DNA of 64,000 bases from an uncultured Alphaproteobacteria bacterium (GTDB lineage: Bacteria; Pseudomonadota; Alphaproteobacteria; JALCBB01), in assembly GCA_958267355.1 (NCBI GenBank), contig OY279575.1, positions 1,038,335 through 1,102,334 of the forward strand, read 5' to 3'. Position numbers and translations under genes: made by a program. Below are positions 56,514 through 64,000 of this stretch, piece by piece (the stretch's first letter is position 1; the number at the start of each line of letters is the position of its first letter). Below the pieces are notes generated by a model that searched no databases, was not told where the DNA came from, and was given only the letters and a program-made list of their open reading frames with translations.

Positions 56514-57089
56514 TTGGTTGGTTTATCTCCTGCTTATCCTGCGCGTCCTGCCCTGCCGCCAAAACGCGACCCAGCTTGGCGACTCGGCGTCGGCGCCGTT
56601 GTCTTCAACCACGCAGGTAAAGTACTAATGGGACAAAGACGCGATGCAATCGCCGAAGCATGGCAATTTCCACAAGGCGGAATAGATAGCGGCGAAACCC
56701 CAGAAGAAGCACTACACCGCGAACTACGCGAAGAAATCGGCACCGACAAAGTAGAAGTCATCGCCAATAGCCACACCTGGTTACGCTACGAACTACCGCA
56801 TGACCTTAGACGGCGTTTATGGCGGGGGCGATATCGCGGACAACAACAGCAGTGGTACCTCGCCCGCTTTCTCGGCTCAGATAGCGATATAGAGTTGGAT
56901 AGCGGCTTGGGTACTCCTGAGTTTTTGGCGTGGAATTGGTTTCCGCTAGACGAAGCCGAGTCGCGTATCGTGCCCTTCAAGCAGGAAATGTACCGCGAGA
57001 TTAAGGCTTTGTTTGCCTTGCCACTCAAGGAGTCGTTAAAGGGTGAGTCGCTAAAAGGTGAGCCGCTAACGAGCGCAACACAAGATTAG
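56514..57089 (+). CDS. rppH: RNA pyrophosphohydrolase (Nudix)
   Basis: RppH removes pyrophosphate from mRNA 5' ends and starts decay. The 191-aa frame has the Nudix box GGIDSGETPEEALHRELREEIG and the family phrases LGVGAVVFNHAGKVLMGQRR and AWQFPQGG. The start is TTG at 56514, 15 bases after ctpA; no ATG lies upstream of the fold. The C-terminus has three 15-bp repeat units (ESLKG). The stop overlaps the convergent atpC stop by two bases. Confidence 0.9.
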   Translation: MVGLSPAYPARPALPPKRDPAWRLGVGAVVFNHAGKVLMGQRRDAIAEAWQFPQGGIDSGETPEEALHRELREEIGTDKVEVIANSHTWLRYELPHDLRRRLWRGRYRGQQQQWYLARFLGSDSDIELDSGLGTPEFLAWNWFPLDEAESRIVPFKQEMYREIKALFALPLKESLKGESLKGEPLTSATQD

Positions 57090-57634
57090 CTATGGGCTTG
57101 TGCTTTAGGGCTAGAGTTGCCGAAAGTTTCTAAAGCCTTCAGGCGGGCATGGTTGGTCGCGACAGAGCGTTCTAGAGCCATACGCTTCGTATCTGCGCTC
57201 GTTTCTTTGCCCGTTTCTGTGCTTTCTTCTTTGTCTAGGTCAGCGATATCTTCCTGCGCGTCTTGAATGGATTGCTCAATCGCCGCCGCGTCTAGCGAGT
57301 CCAAGGGTTCGGCGGCGGACACCAGCAAAGTCAAACGCTCAGGCGTAACTTCAGCAAAGCCACCAGCAATAAACCAACGCTCTTCGCTTTCGGCTCCGTC
57401 TGTGCCGACTTGTCGGGCTTTGCGGGCGCGGATGACTCCCGCTCGCAGTTCTGACACCAAAGCCGAATGACCCGCTAGGACTCCGAAATCGCCTTCGGCT
57501 CCTGGCACGATGACAAAGCCGTAGTCGCCTTCAGCAACTGCCCTAGCAGGAGTCGCCAGCTCAAAGCGGAAAGACTCCTTGCCTTGTGCTTCGCTACCCT
57601 GTGCTTCGCGAGCCTGTGCCTTGCTATCGCTCAT
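57086..57634 (-). CDS. atpC: ATP synthase epsilon subunit
   Basis: Part of the F1 central stalk. The 182-aa protein is longer than the usual 130-140. After a repeat-built N-terminus (KAQAREAQGSEAQGKE) come FRFELATPARAVAEGDYGFVIVPGAEGDFGVLAGH, the epsilon beta-sandwich, and GGFAEVTPERLTLLV. The C-terminal helical part contains an acidic insertion (DKEESTETGKETSADTKR). It is the last gene of the atp operon, 66 bases after atpD. Confidence 0.92.
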   Translation of the reverse strand: MSDSKAQAREAQGSEAQGKESFRFELATPARAVAEGDYGFVIVPGAEGDFGVLAGHSALVSELRAGVIRARKARQVGTDGAESEERWFIAGGFAEVTPERLTLLVSAAEPLDSLDAAAIEQSIQDAQEDIADLDKEESTETGKETSADTKRMALERSVATNHARLKALETFGNSSPKAQAHS

Positions 57635-57700
57635 CGCTTTGTCTCTTCGTCCTGTGGGGTATATCTATGGGGTGTTCCGTAGAAATCTAGCGGCTCTGAC

Positions 57701-59316
<1,616 letters not shown>

Positions 59317-59970
59317 CTATTCTAAGTCAAAGTTTTCACCGCTCAAATTCGGAAAAACCACTCCGCCCGTAGGCTGAAAGTCGTTGCACCCCTTGAGCAC
59401 ACGCAACAACGCCGAGCGAGCTTTGTTGAGCGTAAAAACATCTAGTATCCCACCATCGGGAATACGACTGTCCACCAAATAAAGCTGCTTGCCACCGCGT
59501 TTTGCCATTCCTTGAAGCATTTCTATCACAGGCTGACCTGCCCCCTTGTACTGAATGCGCTTGCCTTCCTGCAAAAGCGAAAGCTCCATCGGCACGGGCA
59601 CGCCCGCCTGATTGTCTACCCGCCAATACAGGGTAGCGGCTCCGCCTTCTGTGGTCTCGGGGTCTAGCGAAAACAAACGCGACGGCACGAAGGCAAAATA
59701 AATTTGCCCTCCCGTTTCGGGCTCCAAGTCGCACTTGAAGAAAGCCAGCGAACGACTCTTCGTTAGGTGATTGTTTGACCAAATCTGCGCGAACAATCCT
59801 GGCGTTTCGCCTGGCCGCTCTTCTTCTAAGTATTGCCACGCTGTTGTGTCCTGTGCTTTGGCAGGGCTTGGGGTACGCAGTTGCTCCGTGGCGAGAGTCA
59901 CCGCCAACGCCAAAAAGCACAGGCGCAACAGCTCGCGAATGAAAGCGAAGTCTAAGCACGAGTTGAACAC
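59317..59970 (-). CDS. Hypothetical secreted protein within the atp operon
   Basis: Not recognised. The 217-aa protein has a hydrophobic N-terminal segment (LLRLCFLALAVTLATEQL) and a possible signal cleavage near AKAQD, so it is probably periplasmic. The mature part has alternating beta-type sequence with two Cys (FFKCDLEPE and LKGCNDF), possibly a disulfide. The end ALLRVLKGCNDF resembles the C-terminal phrase of small secreted proteins such as the IalB group, but the match is too weak for a call. It lies between atpG (32 bases upstream) and atpD, an atypical position. Another frame on the same strand is also open but lacks codon sense. Confidence 0.6.
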   Translation of the reverse strand: MFNSCLDFAFIRELLRLCFLALAVTLATEQLRTPSPAKAQDTTAWQYLEEERPGETPGLFAQIWSNNHLTKSRSLAFFKCDLEPETGGQIYFAFVPSRLFSLDPETTEGGAATLYWRVDNQAGVPVPMELSLLQEGKRIQYKGAGQPVIEMLQGMAKRGGKQLYLVDSRIPDGGILDVFTLNKARSALLRVLKGCNDFQPTGGVVFPNLSGENFDLE

Positions 59971-60002
59971 AAGAAAAGCTCACCTGACACTCACCTAAAA
60001 GC

Positions 60003-60971
60003 TCACAATGCCTCTTTGGCAGAAATGATTTCTATCAGCTCAGTCGTAACCGCAGCTTGACGCGTGCGGTTATAGACAAGATTAAGTCGGCGGATCATAT
60101 CACCCGCATTGCGGGTTGCGTTGTCCATTGCGGTCATACGCGCCCCTTGCTCGGAAGCGTTGTTCTCCAGTATCGCCCGCCAGATCTGCACAGCAAGATT
60201 ATGCGGAGCCAAAGAAGACAAAATTTCTTCTTGTCCTGGCTCAAATTCAGGTGCGCCCGTAGCATCAGCTTGGCTTGTGCTCGTCGTTTCACGCGGGGCT
60301 TGGGCTTTGTCTGTATTCTTACCTGTAGTCTTACCTGTAGCCCCGTCTGTGGCTTCGGCTGTGGCTTCTTCTGCTCTCTCTAACGGAATGAGATTAACCT
60401 TCGTCGGCTCCTGCGTTATCGCCGAAACAAACTTAGAGAAAAACAAAGTGCAGACTTCAAATTCTCCCGACTCAAAACGCGCGATGATGTCAGACGCAAT
60501 CGCATCTGCCCGCGAAAACTCAGGCTGCGGACGAGTCAAGTCTTCTACCGTACTAACGATTTTATCTCCGTACTGCATGCGTAGCTGGTCACGCCCCTTA
60601 CGCCCCAAACAATAGAACTGCACTTCTGCTCCCTGCTTCTGTAAGTCAGCCGCGTGACGACGCGCTTCACGAACAATGTTCGCGTTAAAACCGCCACACA
60701 ATCCACGGTCAGCCGTACCGACAACAAGTAAGTGACGGGCAGATTGCCCTTCAGCAACAGCCCGCCCTTCCATCAAAGGCGGACGCGAAGAAGTGCGAGC
60801 CGCCAGCAAAGTCAGCATACGCTCCATACGCTCAGCGTAAGGACGAGCCGCCTGCACCTGCTCCTGCGCACGGCGAAGCTTAGCCCCCGCCACCAGCTTC
60901 ATCGCCGAAGTAATCTTCTGCGTCGCCTTAACGCTGTTGATGCGAATTCGTAGCTCTTTAAGATTTGCCAT
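60003..60971 (-). CDS. atpG: ATP synthase gamma subunit
   Basis: The rotating shaft of F1. The 322-aa protein has MANLKELRIRINSVKATQKITSAMKLVAGAKLRRAQ at its start and DNATRNAGDMIRRLNLVYNRTRQAAVTTELIEIISA at its end, the two helices of the coiled coil. It is about 30 residues longer than usual because of a Thr/Ala/Lys-rich insertion at about residues 205-245 (ATDGATGKTTGKNTDKAQ). The ATG at 60971 is preferred over the GTG/ATG-like codons upstream. Confidence 0.95.
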   Translation of the reverse strand: MANLKELRIRINSVKATQKITSAMKLVAGAKLRRAQEQVQAARPYAERMERMLTLLAARTSSRPPLMEGRAVAEGQSARHLLVVGTADRGLCGGFNANIVREARRHAADLQKQGAEVQFYCLGRKGRDQLRMQYGDKIVSTVEDLTRPQPEFSRADAIASDIIARFESGEFEVCTLFFSKFVSAITQEPTKVNLIPLERAEEATAEATDGATGKTTGKNTDKAQAPRETTSTSQADATGAPEFEPGQEEILSSLAPHNLAVQIWRAILENNASEQGARMTAMDNATRNAGDMIRRLNLVYNRTRQAAVTTELIEIISAKEAL

Positions 60972-61006
60972 AGAACTCCACAAGACCAGCCAGTACAGGG
61001 CTGTTC

Positions 61007-62542
61007 TTACTCCGCAAACCTTGAGACGAAAGTGTTAAGAAATTCACGCAGCTTCTTCTCACTGTCTTCATCAACCTGTCCCGCCGAACGAATGGCATTC
61101 AGAAGTTCTGCTCCCTGTTCGCCGCGTAGCTCTTGTAGCAAACGCTCTTCAAAGCGGGTGACTTGGTCTGCGTCAATTCCATCCACAAAGCCATTCACGC
61201 CCGCAAAGATAACCACCACCTGCTCTTCATTAGACAAAGGAGAATACTGCGGCTGTTTTAACAACTCGGTTAACCTACGACCACGAGCCAGCAATCGTTG
61301 CGTCGCCGCGTCAAGGTCTGAAGCGAATTGCGAAAAGGCTTCCATTTCGCGGTACTGTGCAAGCTCCAGCTTGATAGACCCCGCCACCTGCTTCATAGAC
61401 TTCAGCTGTGCCGCCGAACCCACACGCGAAACCGAAAGCCCAACATTCAAAGCAGGACGAATTCCGCGATAGAAAAGCCCCGTCTCTAAAAAGATTTGCC
61501 CATCGGTAATAGAAATAACATTGGTCGGAATAAACGCCGACACATCACCCGCCTGCGTTTCAATAATCGGCAAGGCAGTCAGTGAGCCGCCACCGTGTTC
61601 GTCCGATAGCTTGGCGGCACGTTCTAGCAAACGCGAGTGCAGGTAAAAAACATCGCCCGGATAAGCTTCACGCCCAGGCGGACGGCGCAACAACAAAGAC
61701 ATCTGACGATAGGCAACTGCGTGCTTTGATAAGTCATCATAGGCAATAACCGCGTGCATTCCGTTGTCGCGGAAGTATTCACCCATAGAACAGCCCACAT
61801 AAGGAGCCAAGAACTGTAAAGGAGCAGGATCAGAAGCCGTAGCCGAAACAATGATTGAATACTCCAACGCGCCACGGTCTTCTAACGCCTTGGCAAAACG
61901 CGCCACCGATGAACGCTTCTGCCCCACCGCAACATAGATGCAGTACAGCTTCTTTTTCTCGTTGTTGGACGAATTGTTTTCCTTCTGGTTGAGGAAAGTA
62001 TCCAGCACGATTGCGGTCTTGCCTGTTTGGCGGTCACCGACGATAAGCTCGCGTTGGCCGCGTCCGATGGGGATCAGCGCATCAATTGCCTTAATCCCCG
62101 TAGACATCGGCTCGCTAACCGACTTACGCGGAATAATCCCCGGAGCTTTTACATCAACCTGCCGCTCTTCATCCGACTCAATCGGACCCTTACCATCAAT
62201 CGGCTGACCCAGCCCGTTGACAATCCGCCCGAGCAAGCCCTTGCCCACAGGCACCGACACAATCTTACCCGTGCGCTTAACCGTATCACCTTCACGGACT
62301 TCACGGTCATCACCAAAGATAACCACTCCGACATTATCGGCTTCTAAGTTCAGTGCCATACCCGACAAGCCATTCGGCAGGTCAACCAACTCACCCGCCT
62401 GGACATTGTCTAGCCCCCAGACGCGAGCGACTCCGTCTCCGACGGATAGCACCTGCCCGACTTCGGCAAGTTCAGCGCGACTGTCAAATTGTTCCAGCTG
62501 TTGTTTCAAAACCGATGATATCTCGGCAGGACGCGGTTCCAT
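61007..62542 (-). CDS. atpA: ATP synthase alpha subunit
   Basis: The regulatory nucleotide-binding subunit of F1, 511 aa. It has [17 protein letters not shown], the P-loop [19 protein letters not shown], the phrase [15 protein letters not shown], and [19 protein letters not shown] small Asn/Ser/Lys stretch ([10 protein letters not shown]) follows the P-loop helix. The operon order atpH-atpA-atpG-(extra gene)-atpD-atpC is otherwise standard. Confidence 0.98.
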   Translation of the reverse strand: MEPRPAEISSVLKQQLEQFDSRAELAEVGQVLSVGDGVARVWGLDNVQAGELVDLPNGLSGMALNLEADNVGVVIFGDDREVREGDTVKRTGKIVSVPVGKGLLGRIVNGLGQPIDGKGPIESDEERQVDVKAPGIIPRKSVSEPMSTGIKAIDALIPIGRGQRELIVGDRQTGKTAIVLDTFLNQKENNSSNNEKKKLYCIYVAVGQKRSSVARFAKALEDRGALEYSIIVSATASDPAPLQFLAPYVGCSMGEYFRDNGMHAVIAYDDLSKHAVAYRQMSLLLRRPPGREAYPGDVFYLHSRLLERAAKLSDEHGGGSLTALPIIETQAGDVSAFIPTNVISITDGQIFLETGLFYRGIRPALNVGLSVSRVGSAAQLKSMKQVAGSIKLELAQYREMEAFSQFASDLDAATQRLLARGRRLTELLKQPQYSPLSNEEQVVVIFAGVNGFVDGIDADQVTRFEERLLQELRGEQGAELLNAIRSAGQVDEDSEKKLREFLNTFVSRFAE

Positions 62543-62747
62543 GAGCTTTTCCGTTCAGTTGGGTTTCAGTTGAGTTTTAGTTTGGTTTAGTGCGATTTCA
62601 GTTTGGGTTTAGTTCGGGTTCAGTTTAACAGCAAGACAATTTCGCCTATAGTCTTCCGTTGTGAGTCTTCCGTTGTTGCATTCCGCTGTTCGTTGTTGCA
62701 TTCCGTTGGCAAAAGTCGCGACAAAGAAAACACCACGCCAAACACCA
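62543..62747. repeat. Short repeats between atpH and atpA
   Basis: About 62562-62630 has units of TTTAGTTTGGTTTCAG-like sequence. About 62655-62710 has two copies of CTTCCGTTGTTGCATTCCG-like sequence. The gap is unusually long for atpH-atpA. Confidence 0.75.
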
Positions 62748-63326
62748 TCAACCAGAAACCGCCAAAGCAAGATGCAACCGCTTGAGTCGTCCCTGCAACG
62801 AACCGTCAAACATACGACTGCCAACATGCACGACAAATCCAGCCAGCAGATTCGGATCTTCCACAACATTAATACGCGGTTTGCGTCCGACAGCACGAGT
62901 CAGAATCTCAGCCAGCCGATCACGCTGCGCATCAGACAAAGGAGTCGCCGAAATTACATCGGCAGTGATTTCTCCACGGCGACGGGCTAGCTCAGCCAGC
63001 GTCTCGCGAACCACCGCAACAATCACATCCGCCCGCCGATTACGCACCAAAAGCAAAGCTAACCGCTCCACGGACTGGCAAAACTGATTGTCTTTCAAAA
63101 AAGTCTGCATTACTTGCTCCTGCCCCGCCCGCGAAACCAACGGAGAGCCCAGCATCGCCACAAGCTGCGGCTGACTTTTCAGCGTCTCCATCAGGCGGGT
63201 CAGGTCAGCTTCCAGCGGCTCTGAGCCATCAGCATAGCCCAGCAAAGCAGCCGTATAACGCGCCGCCAGCCCACTCGGAGCCGAGGCAACAGAGCCAACA
63301 GACAGGTCAGGCATAGCCGCATTCAT
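62748..63326 (-). CDS. atpH: ATP synthase delta subunit
   Basis: The delta subunit joins F1 to the peripheral stalk. The protein (about 192 aa) has GLAARYTAALLGYADGSEPLE, a helical N-domain, and the C-terminal signature ITADVISATPLSDAQRDRLAEIL followed by DPNLLAGFVVHVGSRMFDGSL. Candidate starts are ATG at 63326 and 63314; a further ATG at 63335 is less likely. It is the first gene of the operon. Confidence 0.95.
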   Translation of the reverse strand: MNAAMPDLSVGSVASAPSGLAARYTAALLGYADGSEPLEADLTRLMETLKSQPQLVAMLGSPLVSRAGQEQVMQTFLKDNQFCQSVERLALLLVRNRRADVIVAVVRETLAELARRRGEITADVISATPLSDAQRDRLAEILTRAVGRKPRINVVEDPNLLAGFVVHVGSRMFDGSLQGRLKRLHLALAVSG

Positions 63327-63433
63327 ACAGAACAAAATCTACCACCCCTGTGCTTGTCCGTCAAAATCGGGCTTAGAATTGCGCCATTTTTGGGCGGGTA
63401 TTTACGCAGGGTCAGGGAGGTGAATTTATCCGC

Positions 63434-64000
63434 TCAATTTGGGCGGGGCCAATTGCGCTTGGCGTTGGGGCGGATTCCCCACTTGGTTCCATCTACATCG
63501 CTGAAGACAGCTGCATCTACAATGCACGGAAATTCATTACACGCTTCGCAAAGGTTTTGAATTTGGTCAAGGATAAATTCATATCCCAATGGGATTGATA
63601 AATTGATATAGCTAAACTCTTTAGGGCAAGTGGTCTCAGAGCAAAGCCACTTAATGATACGGCTATCTATGGGAATTTCAAAACGGGTAAGACCGAGATA
63701 TTGCAAAATATTCCGTGCTTGTTTAGGCCCGATACCTGAAAGAAGAAGTCTTAGATAGTCGCAAATTTCCCGCTCTACTTCTTTGCTTTGTAGAGTTGTA
63801 AGGCGATTGACTTGATTTAGCAGTTCTTGCCACTTCCCCCCTTCAGTCAGGTTATGAAAATTCTTTGCAGACTCTATACCAATCGCATCAGGAAAACGAT
63901 TGGCTCTATGCTCTCTGAGTGTTTGCGTTACAAACTTCTTTATATCCTTTTGTTGCGAAACAGCTCTATATGACAACGGATAAGGCTTCTTGTGGTTAAA
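63434..64000 (-). CDS. HhH-GPD-type DNA glycosylase-like protein (5' end outside window)
   Basis: The frame is open to the right edge, so the N-terminus is missing; 188 codons are seen. The segment LLLSGIGPKQARNILQYLGLTRFEIPIDSRIIKWL matches a helix-hairpin-helix followed by a GPD-type loop with the catalytic-type Asp (PIDSR). This is the pattern of base-excision DNA glycosylases. The iron-sulfur cysteines of endonuclease III are not present in the expected arrangement, though there are four Cys nearby. The base recognised cannot be told. The codon usage is A/T-richer than that of the atp genes beside it, as in the island. Confidence 0.65.
   Translation of the reverse strand, partial: FNHKKPYPLSYRAVSQQKDIKKFVTQTLREHRANRFPDAIGIESAKNFHNLTEGGKWQELLNQVNRLTTLQSKEVEREICDYLRLLLSGIGPKQARNILQYLGLTRFEIPIDSRIIKWLCSETTCPKEFSYINLSIPLGYEFILDQIQNLCEACNEFPCIVDAAVFSDVDGTKWGIRPNAKRNWPRPN

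Noticed and set aside
59336..59983. Second frame on the same strand over the hypothetical atp-operon gene
   Set aside because: It lacks a clean signal peptide and ends before the natural gene end; its Arg-rich composition is typical of a shadow frame.

Overview
The window looks like chromosomal DNA of an alphaproteobacterium. Supporting signs are the block order rplU-rpmA-obg, nadD-rsfS-envC and ctpA-rppH, an atpHAGDC operon without the Fo genes, the run nrdR-ribD-ribE-ribBA-ribH-nusB-thiL, ftsE-ftsX-ydcF-plsC, a ClpS/ClpA pair, a type II DAHP synthase and a DacA with a SPOR tail. Rhodospirillales or Acetobacter-like relatives fit best, but this is inference from gene content.

Layout. 1-5 kb: gltX (cut by the left edge), nadE and pncB (NAD synthesis and salvage), separated by a telomere-like minisatellite. 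5-10 kb: aroG (type II), ftsEX, a DUF218 protein, plsC. 10-15.4 kb: chaC, clpA, clpS, dacA. 15.7-22.9 kb: glyA, nrdR and the riboflavin/nusB/thiL operon. 22.9-28 kb: a DNA methyltransferase and a large S8 protease autotransporter whose N-terminus carries an in-frame 258-bp duplication; then tRNA-Leu. 28.5-39.2 kb: a 2OG dioxygenase, a threonine-aldolase-family enzyme, and a probable operon of polar amino-acid ABC transporter, asparaginase and 5-oxoprolinase. 39.2-47.3 kb: an FKBP-rhodanese fusion, obg, rpmA, rplU, envC, rsfS, nadD and an HD-domain protein. 47.3-55.0 kb: an A+T-richer accessory island. 55.1-63.3 kb: ctpA, rppH and the atp operon with a secreted hypothetical gene inserted. Right edge: an HhH-GPD protein, cut.

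The best candidate for an undescribed system is the island at 47333-55037. A beta-class DNA methyltransferase is transcribed away from the first of four tandem, same-strand paralogues. Each paralogue has membrane segments ending in a WRG motif, a helical linker, a conserved helical domain, a short pentapeptide-repeat block and a C-terminal W-D/E-Y...YPPG signature. The methyltransferase 5' end and the divergent promoter are duplicated, in decayed form, before the second paralogue. This suggests that the ancestral unit was methyltransferase plus membrane protein. No function is known to me; a role in defence or cell-envelope signalling is only a hypothesis.

A second genome-scale oddity is that many intergenic gaps hold tandem arrays, each with its own unrelated unit of 10 to 85 bp. 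Several start exactly at the stop codon of the upstream gene (nusB, ribD, ltaE, dacA, envC, pncB). Others lie in frame inside genes (obg, 5-oxoprolinase, atpC, rppH) or supply the apparent start codon (envC, chaC, nadD).
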